Shown here: one piece after another, positions 1 to 6,428 of the stretch
How the letters are laid out: every line of letters begins with the position of its first letter
Numbering within the stretch: the first letter of the stretch is position 1
Origin: Thermoplasmata archaeon
GTDB lineage: Archaea; Thermoplasmatota; Thermoplasmata; Lutacidiplasmatales; UBA184
NCBI GenBank assembly: GCA_030042955.1
Contig: JASHYQ010000070.1
Coordinates: forward strand, 1 to 10,374
Length of the DNA: 10,374 nt
Direction: 5' to 3'
The notes under the pieces: generated by a model
Database searches by the model: none
What the model was told of the DNA's origin: nothing
Seen by the model: the letters and a program-made list of their open reading frames with translations, nothing else
Position numbers and translations under genes: made by a program

Positions 1-495
1 CGGCCAGGCCCCCTCGTGGTCGAGGAGCCATCGTTTCCTCCACAGGCCGAGCCCGAATCCGGTGATCGAGCCGTTCGCGCCGACGCACCGGTGGCAGGGG
101 ATGATGATCGGGATCGGGTTCCGTGCCATGGCGCCGCCGACCGCTCTCGCCGAGCCGGAAAAGCCGGCGCGCCGAGCGAGCTCCCCGTAGGTCACCGTGT
201 GCCCGGCAGTGACGTCGACGAGGTGCGACCAGACCGTGCGGTCGAACGCGGAGGAGGTATCCGGCTCGACCCGGAGCTCGAACTGGGAGCGCTTCCCTCG
301 AAAGTACTCGGAGAGCTGACGTGGGGGGCTCCCGGCGGGGAACGGCGGCTTGCGGCGGAGGGCGCCCGGGGGAACACCGGTCTGCGAGACCCCGTTTTCG
401 AGCAGGTCCACGACCCGCACCGTCGACCCCTGGTAGGCCACTCGGAAGGTCCCGATGGGAGTTGGGACATCCGCGACCTCGAGAGGGTCCGCCAC
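1..495 (-). CDS. ogt: Methylated-DNA--protein-cysteine (O6-alkylguanine) methyltransferase, 3' end beyond window
   Basis: Suicide DNA-repair enzyme that moves an alkyl group from O6-alkylguanine in DNA to its own cysteine. From the GTG at 495 there are 165 codons before the window edge. The active-site motif IPCHR is at residues 132-136, with nucleophile Cys134. Before it lies the DNA-binding helix-turn-helix region TVTYGELARRAGFSGSARAVG (about 100-120), whose Arg117 sits at the usual arginine-finger position. After it comes GFGLGLWRKRWLLDHEG, the usual C-terminal stretch, so only a few residues should be missing. The N-terminal part (about 1-80) is poorly conserved, as is normal in the family. 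The frame is closed by the radB stop at 529-531, so the start must lie after that. GTG 495 is the first usable start codon, 33 bp after radB, with no clear Shine-Dalgarno sequence; the start is uncertain. Probably co-transcribed with radB as a DNA-repair pair. Confidence 0.9.
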   Translation of the reverse strand, partial: MADPLEVADVPTPIGTFRVAYQGSTVRVVDLLENGVSQTGVPPGALRRKPPFPAGSPPRQLSEYFRGKRSQFELRVEPDTSSAFDRTVWSHLVDVTAGHTVTYGELARRAGFSGSARAVGGAMARNPIPIIIPCHRCVGANGSITGFGLGLWRKRWLLDHEGAWP

Positions 496-528
496 GTCGA
501 GAGCCAGGTCGCCCGACCTTATGGCCTT

Positions 529-1218
529 TCAACCGCCGCCCGTTCCCTCGAGACCGGTGTCGGTGATCCGGAACTTCGCCCACCCCTCAGGGCGGTCGCG
601 GTGCTTGACCAAGACCACCCGGCGCTCCGCCCCCGGCAGGCGCTCGAAGGAGAGGATGGTCTTGGCGGCGTGGTTGAGGAACGAGCCGCCGAGAGGCTCG
701 AGCCGGTTCTCGCGCATGCTGCGCCAAACCTGGTTCGTGAACACGACCGCGGTATGTGCCTCGAGGGCGGTTCGCACCAGCTCGGCGATCTCGAGCGAGA
801 GCGCCTGGCGGGCGTCATCCTCTTCGGGCCCGGAAAGGGAGAGCCGGTAGAAGGCCGTGGCTGAGTCCACCACCAACAGGCCGACCGGGCGCCTTCCCCC
901 GCGGGCGAGCGCGCAGGCCGTACGCACGGCGGCCGACTGCTCCTCCAGGTTCTTCGGGGTAGAGAGGAGGAATCGCTTCAGCAGCTTCTCGAGGCTGTCG
1001 CCCGCGATCGCCCGCAGCCGGTCGACGCTGACCCCCTCCGTGTCGATGTAGAAGACCCACTTCCCGTCGCGGGCGACCCGGTACGCCACCTGCAGGCAGA
1101 AGAGGGTCTTTCCGCTCCCGCCCTCGCCGTACAGCTCCGTGGCCGAGTCGGTTTCGAGGCCCCCGCCCAGGAGTCGGTCGACGGAGTCGATGCCGGTCGA
1201 GAGTCGGTCGGGGACCAC
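529..1218 (-). CDS. radB: DNA repair and recombination protein RadB
   Basis: Archaeal RecA/RadA paralogue, a regulator of homologous recombination rather than the main strand-exchange enzyme. The 229-residue product has the RadB opening (LSTGIDSVDRLLGGG, residues 6-20), Walker A GEGGSGKT (31-38), Walker B LLVVD (114-118), and a FTNQVW segment (160-165) typical of RecA-type cores. It ends with the RadB-like VVLVKHRDRPEGWAKFRI (about 201-218). It lacks the N-terminal helix-hairpin-helix domain of RadA, and its length fits RadB (about 220-230). The frame stays open far upstream into the RNase J gene, but GTG 1218 is the only start codon in the intergenic stretch and matches where the family begins. 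No Shine-Dalgarno sequence is visible. A weak CTATCTT at 1240-1246, about 25 nt upstream, could be a TATA element for a leaderless message. A KaiC-like ATPase is the main alternative and is less likely. Confidence 0.9.
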   Translation of the reverse strand: MVPDRLSTGIDSVDRLLGGGLETDSATELYGEGGSGKTLFCLQVAYRVARDGKWVFYIDTEGVSVDRLRAIAGDSLEKLLKRFLLSTPKNLEEQSAAVRTACALARGGRRPVGLLVVDSATAFYRLSLSGPEEDDARQALSLEIAELVRTALEAHTAVVFTNQVWRSMRENRLEPLGGSFLNHAAKTILSFERLPGAERRVVLVKHRDRPEGWAKFRITDTGLEGTGGG

Positions 1219-1282
1219 GAGGGGCGAGAGGAGCCCCGGAAGATAGCACCTCGCGGAAGCACCGGCAGGCCCTCCGGTCCGT

Positions 1283-2632
1283 TCACCGACCGCCCGCGAT
1301 CGGGTAGGTACGCCCGAGCTCGGGCAAGCGGACCGTCGGGCCGGCCGCCTCGAACGCCTCCGGGTGTTCCGTATGGATCGGGTAGACGGTCCGGGCCCGC
1401 GTCGTTCGGACAAGATCGAGCAGCTCGGGGCCGGAGGCATGCCCGCTCGCGTGCATCTGGTGGAAGACCAGCCCGAAGTGGTCGAGCCAGTTGTGCATGA
1501 CTTGGTCCGAGACGTCGTCCTCGCTGAACGGCTCACTCATCGAGTGGATGAAGGGGCTCCCTGCGCCGGGGCGCAGGTCGATCAGCTCCGGGAAGTGGGC
1601 GAAATCGAGGGCGAGGAGGTAGTGGCGACCCCGGGCCCGGACCTCCTCGGCCGTCAGGGCAGTATCGAGGAAGGGGCGCTCCCAGACGTACGACTTCAGC
1701 TTCCGCCGGGCGTACACGCGGAGACCGGGGGAGTGCCCAGGGACCGGGACGACCGCAGGGGGGAGGTGGGAGGCGACCTGGGTGAGCAGGTGGGCGGTCC
1801 GCACGGAGACGACGAGCTCCCGCCCTGCGGCGGTGGCCGCCGCGTGAAGGGTCGTCAGACGGTCGACATCCCGCGGGTAGGTGCAGGCGAGGGCGAGTTC
1901 CTTGTGGCCGTCGAGGACCCGGTCGACGCTCGACCGGACTCCCTCCTCCGTGAGATTCCGTCGCGGGTCGGGTCCGGCCCGCGTTCCCTCGATTACGAGG
2001 GAATCGACTCCTTCCTTGGCCACGGCCGAGAAGAAGCGATGGGTATCGGCGGCGCGGGGCCCGTGGTGCCGGAAGTCCCCGGTATAGGCCAACGTTCCCT
2101 CGCTCGTCCGCGCGAGGAAGCCGTAGGCGAAGGGAATGGAGTGGTCGACCGGGAAGGGGACCACTTCGATCCGACCGACGCGGACGGCCGTCCTGTCCTG
2201 GAAGACCCTCCACGCGTGGTCCCCGTACTTCATCTGGGTCGAGGTCGCGATCGCCTCCATCAAGGTCCGGGTCCCCTCCCCCACGTACACCGGGATCTCG
2301 GGGTCCAGCAGACGGAGGTAGCCCGCATGGTCGGCGTGGGCGTGGCTCACGAACACCGCCTGGATCTCGGGCGGGGCGTACGGAAGGTCGGCGTCACCGA
2401 GCGCCTCCTTCGAGTAGAGGCCGGAGACTCGAGGGAGGAGGTCGAACTCGAGCAGGTCCTTGGCCGGACAACTGGAGCGCGGCTGGAGGTAGTCCACGTA
2501 GAACTCCTCGATCCGGGGCGAGAACGAGGGACCGAAATCGAAGAGGACCCGGTCCGGCCCGTCTTCGACCAGGACCTTGTTTCCCCCGATCTCGCGGACT
2601 CCGCCCAGGAACCGGACGGTCGGGCCTTTCAC
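1283..2632 (-). CDS. rnj: RNase J-type beta-CASP metallo-beta-lactamase ribonuclease
   Basis: Predicted zinc-dependent ribonuclease; archaeal RNase J homologues act mainly as 5'-3' exoribonucleases in RNA turnover. The 449-residue protein has the metallo-beta-lactamase motif HAHADH (residues 97-102) and further metal-ligand positions at His164 (in VDHS) and Asp186 (in YTGDF). IEGTR (214-218) is the beta-CASP motif A acidic segment. The RNase J-like C-terminus carries HASGHAS (394-400) and YPIHTEHPE (417-425, with His420). There is no N-terminal KH region, which argues against the archaeal CPSF-type FttA/aCPSF1 family. The opening TVRFLGGVREIGGN is typical of RNase J, so the GTG start at 2632 is well placed. 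No Shine-Dalgarno sequence precedes it. It lies 64 bp upstream of radB on the same strand and is divergent from the nucleotidyltransferase gene. The exact subfamily and activity (exo or endo) cannot be settled from sequence alone. Confidence 0.85.
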   Translation of the reverse strand: MKGPTVRFLGGVREIGGNKVLVEDGPDRVLFDFGPSFSPRIEEFYVDYLQPRSSCPAKDLLEFDLLPRVSGLYSKEALGDADLPYAPPEIQAVFVSHAHADHAGYLRLLDPEIPVYVGEGTRTLMEAIATSTQMKYGDHAWRVFQDRTAVRVGRIEVVPFPVDHSIPFAYGFLARTSEGTLAYTGDFRHHGPRAADTHRFFSAVAKEGVDSLVIEGTRAGPDPRRNLTEEGVRSSVDRVLDGHKELALACTYPRDVDRLTTLHAAATAAGRELVVSVRTAHLLTQVASHLPPAVVPVPGHSPGLRVYARRKLKSYVWERPFLDTALTAEEVRARGRHYLLALDFAHFPELIDLRPGAGSPFIHSMSEPFSEDDVSDQVMHNWLDHFGLVFHQMHASGHASGPELLDLVRTTRARTVYPIHTEHPEAFEAAGPTVRLPELGRTYPIAGGR

Positions 2633-2707
2633 GTGAATGGAAGCGAGTGGCCGCAGAAACGGTTTGTCGGTCCCAGGTCAGCATCGCTATTCGCCTCGAC
2701 GTCCCTC

Positions 2708-2715
2708 GAGGGGAG
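2708..2715 (+). promoter_or_regulatory. Shine-Dalgarno sequence fixing the nucleotidyltransferase start
   Basis: GAGGGGAG lies 2 nt before the ATG at 2718. It supports that start over an in-frame ATG at 2637, which would add 27 basic, low-complexity residues and nearly reach the start of the divergent RNase J gene. A weak CTATTC at 2687-2692, about 28 nt upstream of the ATG, could be the TATA element. Confidence 0.6.
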
Positions 2716-2717
2716 CT

Positions 2718-3533
2718 ATGACCCAGCCTCGACCCCCGCGGCACCGCAACCCCCCGGCGGAGCCCGCCGAGTACCGGGAGGTCCGGCGGATCGCCTCCCG
2801 CGTGGCCCGCGAGGTTGACCCCCGGGGCCAGGCCGCCGTTCTCCTCGCAGGAAGCTGGGTCCGGGGCGACGCCCACCAAGGGTCGGACATCGACCTGTGG
2901 GTCGTCGGGAAACGGGGTCGGCCGAGGGTCCTCGAGCGAGCGGGACGGCTCGTCTGCGTGAAGTTCAGTACCGTGGCGAGCGAGCGCGCCGAGATGCGGA
3001 ACCCAGGCCGCCTCGACGGAGCCGTACCGGGGTGGCGGCAGGCCCGTATCCTCCACGACCCCCGCGGGGTGGCGGCAAGGCTGAAGGCCCAGGCCCGCCG
3101 GTTCCGCTGGAAGTCGGTCCGCGGCGCGCGCGACCTCTACGTCGCCGACCAGCTCGCCGCGTGGGCGGAGGAGGTGGCGAAACTCCTGCGCGCCCTCGAA
3201 ACCGGCGAACGGGAGACGGCGTCAGTCCAACGGAACCTCCTCGCGAACCACATGGCGTTCCTCCGCGTCCTCCCCCTCGAACGCCTGGGGGACACGGAGA
3301 ACGGCTTCTGGGAGCGGGCGGGGCGGTGGGCCGGACCATCGTTCCGGTCCCTCCAGCGAGCGGCGCTCGGCACCGACGGGGCGAGCTGGGAGGAGAGCTG
3401 CGAGGCCGCGCTTCGGCTCTACGCTCTCACCGCTCGGGCGAACCTCGGCGTGCTTCGCGGCGAGAAGCGCCGGATCGTGGCCATGGCGTGCCGTCGAGCG
3501 GGCTATCCGATCGAGGGGGCGGCCCGGCGCTAG
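2718..3533 (+). CDS. Nucleotidyltransferase-fold protein of unknown function
   Basis: A 271-residue protein with a pol-beta-type nucleotidyltransferase domain. GSWVRGDAHQGSDIDLWVV (residues 45-63) holds the GS signature and the Asp57/Asp59 metal-binding pair. The third acidic residue expected on the next strand is not obvious: that strand appears to be RLVCVKFST (77-85). A second conserved-looking block, GWRQARILHDP (105-115), and a helical C-terminal half (about 138-260) resemble stand-alone nucleotidyltransferases distantly related to aminoglycoside nucleotidyltransferases. The first 17 residues are basic, proline-rich and probably disordered. It could modify a small molecule, protein or RNA; the substrate is unknown, and it is not a recognisable CCA-adding enzyme. 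It stands alone between the RNase J gene and the exosome cluster. Its TAG stop shares the four bases CTAG with the convergent rpoP stop. The start is chosen by the Shine-Dalgarno sequence at 2708-2715. Confidence 0.8.
   Translation: MTQPRPPRHRNPPAEPAEYREVRRIASRVAREVDPRGQAAVLLAGSWVRGDAHQGSDIDLWVVGKRGRPRVLERAGRLVCVKFSTVASERAEMRNPGRLDGAVPGWRQARILHDPRGVAARLKAQARRFRWKSVRGARDLYVADQLAAWAEEVAKLLRALETGERETASVQRNLLANHMAFLRVLPLERLGDTENGFWERAGRWAGPSFRSLQRAALGTDGASWEESCEAALRLYALTARANLGVLRGEKRRIVAMACRRAGYPIEGAARR
3530..3533. other. Shared CTAG: overlapping convergent stop codons
   Basis: The palindrome CTAG supplies TAG to the plus-strand nucleotidyltransferase gene (3531-3533) and TAG to the minus-strand rpoP gene (3530-3532). 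No intergenic space remains for termination of either transcript. Confidence 0.9.
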
Positions 3534-3664
3534 CGCGCCTTCAGGACCTTCTTCACGTTGGGGTGCTCCTTCGTGAAGATCTTCCCGCCGCAGTTGTCGC
3601 AGCGGACCCCGAAGAGGTTCGCGTCGGAGGGCAGGGCCTCCTGACAGCGGATGCACCGGAACAT
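3530..3664 (-). CDS. rpoP: DNA-directed RNA polymerase subunit P (Rpo12)
   Basis: Small zinc-ribbon subunit of archaeal RNA polymerase, equivalent to eukaryotic Rpb12. The 44-residue protein has Cys4-x2-Cys7 and Cys22-x2-Cys25-Gly, then a basic tail KIFTKEHPNVKKVLKAR. This fits the family plan of a first CxxC, a GVRCxxCG knuckle and a C-terminal VKKVxAR. The first knuckle reads CIRCQE, without the glycine that often follows. It starts 24 bp after the eL43 stop and is the last gene of the superoperon seen here. A GGTGGA stretch about 6 nt before the ATG may serve as a weak ribosome-binding site. The palindrome CGCTTAAGCG (3686-3695), centred about 26 nt upstream, could also act as a TATA element. 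Its stop codon shares CTAG with the convergent nucleotidyltransferase gene. Confidence 0.9.
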   Translation of the reverse strand: MFRCIRCQEALPSDANLFGVRCDNCGGKIFTKEHPNVKKVLKAR

Positions 3665-3688
3665 GGAGAATCCACCGGCTCGGGCCGC

Positions 3689-3958
3689 TTAAGCGTTGCC
3701 CGTCACGGGCTCTTTTTCCGTGCGTGTGATCGACGGCGGGGCCTCGAAGACGTAGGCGTTCGACGCGAACCGGGTCCCACACCGGCGGCACTCGTAGATC
3801 CCGCTCGCGACGCGCTCGAGCGTCATCGTCGAGCACCGGGGGCAGGCCGCGGGAGCGATGCGGGCCCGGTCGATGTCGAGGACGCGACGGCGGATCCGGA
3901 TCCCGTACCGCGGGCCCATCCAACCGGTCGCGCCGACCTTCTTCGTGCGCTTGCTCAT
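3689..3958 (-). CDS. rpl37ae: Large-subunit ribosomal protein eL43 (L37Ae)
   Basis: Zinc-binding protein of the archaeal/eukaryotic large ribosomal subunit. The 89-residue sequence opens with the family signature [19 protein letters not shown]. It has the four zinc ligands in CPRC (Cys39, Cys42) and CRRC (Cys57, Cys60) and then a GTRFASNAYVFEAP segment matching the conserved end. The tail ITRTEKEPVTGNA is slightly longer than minimal members. The start overlaps the rrp42 stop as ATGA, suggesting translational coupling. A strong Shine-Dalgarno sequence GGGAGG lies within the rrp42 3' end, a few bases before the ATG. A ribosomal protein beside rrp42 is a known feature of the archaeal exosome superoperon. 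Confidence 0.95.
   Translation of the reverse strand: MSKRTKKVGATGWMGPRYGIRIRRRVLDIDRARIAPAACPRCSTMTLERVASGIYECRRCGTRFASNAYVFEAPPSITRTEKEPVTGNA
3698..3717 (+). terminator. Possible intrinsic-type terminator for the plus-strand transcript
   Basis: GCCCG-TCA-CGGGC (3698-3710) is a perfect 5-bp stem with a 3-nt loop, followed at once by TCTTTTT (3711-3717). It lies antisense within the last codons of eL43, about 165 bp past the nucleotidyltransferase stop. If used, that transcript would run antisense across all of rpoP and into eL43. The T-run is equally explained by Glu-Lys-Glu codons of eL43, so this is tentative. Archaeal termination depends mainly on the T-tract rather than the hairpin. Confidence 0.35.
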
Positions 3959-4743
3959 GCGGTCCCTCCCTGCACCATCTTGCGCAGGCGGTCCCCGTGC
4001 GTCAGCGCCCGCTGGACGACGCTGCGGACGTCGTCGGGCGAGAACGCCCCGACGAGGCCCTTCTGCATCGCGACGACCCGTCCGAGCTCGTCCGTCGCCA
4101 CCGTGAGACGACCCTGGGCCGCCTGCTCCTCGTCGAACGAGGGGTCGACCACGATGGAGTCGCCGAGGCGGACGAACGTGCACTCGACCGGGAAGTGCTG
4201 GACCTCGAGCGGGTAATCGGCCTCCGCCAGCTCGAACCGCTTCGCCGGTACCGTGGAGTGCGCGAGGGCGGTGATCCCGGCCAGCATCGCCGCGTCGATA
4301 AGGTTCCCCGAGTGGTCGAGGACGTGGATGTCGACGTAGCAGACCCAGGACTTCTCCCCGGGGGCGACACAGAGCCGGGCGAGGTCGATCGACTCCGCGG
4401 CCCGGATCGCCCGGTCGACGACGCGAGAGACCTCGATGGCCCCCGGCTGCGGGGGTCCGGGCTCGAAGATCGGCGAGGAGAGGGGAACCAGCTCGGCGTT
4501 CGTGGTGAGCACGCCCGCGTTCGGGGTGTCCGGGAACGGCTTGCCCGGCTCGAGCTTGACACCGGAGACGACGGCCGTCTCGCCGATCCGGACGAGCGCG
4601 GAGCCGTCCGCGGTGGCGACGAACCCGGGTTCGATGAGGACCCGACGGTAGTCGTCCGGTCCCCGACCGTCGAGTCGTTTGCCGGACGCCGCGAGGTCGA
4701 GGATGTGGGTCGTGCGGATCTCGGTCGCGACCTCGCCGCTCAT
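3955..4743 (-). CDS. rrp42: Exosome complex subunit Rrp42
   Basis: Catalytically inactive RNase PH-fold partner of Rrp41; in archaea three Rrp41-Rrp42 dimers form the hexameric exosome ring in the cytoplasm. The 262-residue protein opens with a helix and [13 protein letters not shown] (21-33). It continues with the RNase PH strands [20 protein letters not shown] (44-63), [17 protein letters not shown] (82-98) and the helix [16 protein letters not shown] (105-120). The second domain carries [23 protein letters not shown] (134-156), typical of Rrp42, where Rrp41 has its phosphate-binding GTR loop. The length is normal (about 260-270). The start overlaps the rrp41 stop as ATGA, and the end overlaps the eL43 start in the same way, so translation of the three genes is probably coupled. 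GAGGG, 3 nt before the ATG, is a possible ribosome-binding site. Confidence 0.96.
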   Translation of the reverse strand: MSGEVATEIRTTHILDLAASGKRLDGRGPDDYRRVLIEPGFVATADGSALVRIGETAVVSGVKLEPGKPFPDTPNAGVLTTNAELVPLSSPIFEPGPPQPGAIEVSRVVDRAIRAAESIDLARLCVAPGEKSWVCYVDIHVLDHSGNLIDAAMLAGITALAHSTVPAKRFELAEADYPLEVQHFPVECTFVRLGDSIVVDPSFDEEQAAQGRLTVATDELGRVVAMQKGLVGAFSPDDVRSVVQRALTHGDRLRKMVQGGTA

Positions 4744-5492
4744 GGTCCCTCGGCGGGGAGGCGGGCGGTCGTGTACCGGTCGCGGAGGGCCTGCTTCATC
4801 TTCTCGTAGATGACCTTGCAGCCCTGCACGCCCAGGTCGAGCGACTGGGAGAGCTCCTCCGGGGTCATGTGTCCCTCCATCTGGAGGAGGACGAGGCGGC
4901 CGGACTGCGGCACGAGGGCCATCGGGAGGTCCGCCTCGCCGAAGTTGTCCTCTTCCTTCTTGAGGTCGAGAGCGATCGCGCCGGCGACCTTGCCGACGGC
5001 CACCGCCGGAAGGAGGTCGACCATCGGGATCCCCGCGTCCGCGAGGGCCACCGAGGCCGCCACGAGGCCCGCGCAGCGGGTCCCGGCGTTCGCCTGGAGG
5101 ACCTCGATGTAGACGTCGATGCTGGTCCGGGGAAACTCCTCGGCGAACACCACGGACTCGAACGCCTCGGCGATCACCTTCGAGATTTCCTGCGAACGGC
5201 GGTCGAGGCCCGGCCGTTTCCGCTCGTCGACGGAGAAGGCGGCCATGTTGTACTTGCACTGGATGACGGCCTTGTTGTTCTGCTGCAGATGGCGCGGATG
5301 GACCTCGCGGGGCCCGTACACCGCGGCCATCACCTTGTTCTGGCCCCACTCGACGAAGGCAGACCCGTCCGCCTGATGCAGGGGGCCGGCCTGGATCCGG
5401 ATCGGTCGAAGTTCGTCCAATCGCCGTCCGTCGATCCGCAGCCCTTCGGGGCTCAGCAGGACCGGAACGTCCTTTGCTCCTACGCTTCCCAT
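4740..5492 (-). CDS. rrp41: Exosome complex exonuclease Rrp41
   Basis: Catalytic RNase PH-type subunit of the archaeal exosome: phosphorolytic 3'-5' degradation of RNA, and in reverse, addition of heterogeneous tails. The 250-residue protein has [13 protein letters not shown] (19-31), the RNA-binding basic segment [15 protein letters not shown] (90-104), the phosphate-binding loop NAGTR (135-139), and the acidic active-site region [17 protein letters not shown] (175-191) with Asp182 and Asp188. The catalytic elements are all present, so the enzyme should be active. AAGGAG lies about 7 nt before the ATG within the 18-bp gap after rrp4, so the start is well supported. The stop overlaps the rrp42 start as ATGA, which should help make the two ring subunits in equal amounts. 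Confidence 0.97.
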   Translation of the reverse strand: MGSVGAKDVPVLLSPEGLRIDGRRLDELRPIRIQAGPLHQADGSAFVEWGQNKVMAAVYGPREVHPRHLQQNNKAVIQCKYNMAAFSVDERKRPGLDRRSQEISKVIAEAFESVVFAEEFPRTSIDVYIEVLQANAGTRCAGLVAASVALADAGIPMVDLLPAVAVGKVAGAIALDLKKEEDNFGEADLPMALVPQSGRLVLLQMEGHMTPEELSQSLDLGVQGCKVIYEKMKQALRDRYTTARLPAEGP

Positions 5493-5510
5493 GTTGTGCT
5501 CCTTGGAATG

Positions 5511-6383
5511 TCAATAGCCGTCCGAGTCGTTTCCCGCATCGTCCGCGGCATCGTCCGCGTCGAAGTCACCGCTCGGCTCGGGCGTCGGAGGCAGCTCGTG
5601 CGGGATCGCGTCCCGATGGGCGGTCTCCCCCGGGGGCCGCGCCGGTCCCCGGTCGTCGGTGGCGTCGGTGGAAACGAGGTAGCTCTCCACGCGATCGCTC
5701 AGGCCGGCCCGCTGGCCGTGCTCCTCGATCATCTCGAGGGCCTCACGAGCCCGCTGGATCGCCTCAGAGCTTCCCCCGATCCAGATCCGTCCGTTCTGGC
5801 CGACGGCGATCTGCGCGCCGGTGTGCGAGGTGATCGTCTGGATCATCGACCCGTTCCGGCCGACCACCCGGGGGATGCGGGCGGGGGAGACCGTGACAAT
5901 CGTCCCGCCCTCGAGCTTCCCGAGGCCATCGCCCAGCATCGTCACGCCGATCCGGCCCGTGGCCTCGAGGCTCTCGACCCGGACGACCACCGCGTCGCCG
6001 ACGTGCAGGTACCGGTCGGTCTCGCCGACCTCGACCTTCCAGGGGGTGCCCGTGACATGGAGGGGCGCCCACCGGGGGGCTCCGATGTCGAGGAGCCAGA
6101 AGGTCGTCTGACAGTCGGTGACGGTCCCGATGACCGTGTCGCCGGCCTTCGGGATGTACCGCCCCGACAGCGGGATCACCGAAAGGAACGGAGGGCGGGG
6201 CGAGAGCAGGCCGAGCACGCTGGCGTACAGCCTCCCCCCGACGCGGTAGGTCCCCGCGCCGGGCTTGAGGCCCTCGCTCGGGAGCTCCTCCCCGGGGAGA
6301 ACTAGTATGCGATCCCGAGAGGGATGCGAGGACGAATCCCCGCGGCCACGCCGACGGTGGCCCGGTCGATGACCTTGGGACAT
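5511..6383 (-). CDS. rrp4: Exosome RNA-binding cap subunit Rrp4
   Basis: Cap protein that sits on the Rrp41-Rrp42 ring and feeds RNA into it. Domains in the 290-residue protein: an N-terminal domain starting at ILVLPGEELPSEG (26-38), an S1 domain (about 78-150, beginning KAGDTVIGTVTD), and a KH domain with loop GRNG (175-178) in RIPRVVGRNGSMIQTITSHTG (169-189). Two extensions are unusual: a basic N-terminus before the core (SQGHRPGHRRRGRGDSSS, 2-19) and an acidic, probably disordered C-terminal tail (about 240-290, densest in DFDADDAADDAGNDSD). The ATG at 6383 is the only in-frame start near the core. It has no good Shine-Dalgarno sequence, but a TATA-like box at 6420-6428 suggests a short-leader transcript starting just upstream. 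The gap to SBDS is 36 bp and to rrp41 18 bp. Confidence 0.94.
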   Translation of the reverse strand: MSQGHRPGHRRRGRGDSSSHPSRDRILVLPGEELPSEGLKPGAGTYRVGGRLYASVLGLLSPRPPFLSVIPLSGRYIPKAGDTVIGTVTDCQTTFWLLDIGAPRWAPLHVTGTPWKVEVGETDRYLHVGDAVVVRVESLEATGRIGVTMLGDGLGKLEGGTIVTVSPARIPRVVGRNGSMIQTITSHTGAQIAVGQNGRIWIGGSSEAIQRAREALEMIEEHGQRAGLSDRVESYLVSTDATDDRGPARPPGETAHRDAIPHELPPTPEPSGDFDADDAADDAGNDSDGY

Positions 6384-6419
6384 TGTGTGTGCTGCACCGG
6401 CCCGCTCGACCGGGGGGGC

Positions 6420-6428
6420 CTATTTAAC
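6420..6428 (-). promoter_or_regulatory. TATA-like box, possible internal promoter before rrp4
   Basis: On the minus strand GTTAAATAG closely matches the archaeal TATA consensus TTTAWATA. It stands out in very GC-rich surroundings and overlaps the SBDS Lys codon and stop. Its centre is about 41 nt before the rrp4 ATG, so a start site about 25 nt downstream would give a leader of roughly 15 nt. This would let the exosome genes be transcribed apart from psmA-SBDS. Confidence 0.45.

Noticed and set aside
16..864. 282-residue open frame on the plus strand
   Set aside because: Antisense to the alkyltransferase and radB; no recognisable domain.
1219..1536. Upstream extension of the radB frame into the RNase J gene
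   Set aside because: The extension is Arg/Ser/Pro-rich shadow sequence overlapping the RNase J C-terminal coding region; the RadB family begins near the GTG at 1218.
1283..2632. Assignment as the archaeal CPSF-type nuclease (FttA/aCPSF1)
   Set aside because: No N-terminal KH domains, only 449 residues, and RNase J-like N- and C-terminal motifs.
2637..2717. 27-residue upstream extension of the nucleotidyltransferase from an ATG at 2637
   Set aside because: It would start 4 bp from the divergent RNase J start codon and encodes low-complexity basic residues, while a good Shine-Dalgarno sequence precedes the ATG at 2718.
1364..2818. 484-residue open frame on the plus strand
   Set aside because: Antisense to the RNase J gene; no recognisable domain, and it runs into the nucleotidyltransferase gene in another frame.
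2897..4216. 439-residue open frame on the plus strand
   Set aside because: A frame-shifted shadow of the nucleotidyltransferase gene that then runs antisense through rpoP, eL43 and rrp42.
4869..6305. 478-residue open frame on the plus strand
   Set aside because: Antisense to rrp41 and rrp4, both strongly identified; a GC-driven shadow frame.
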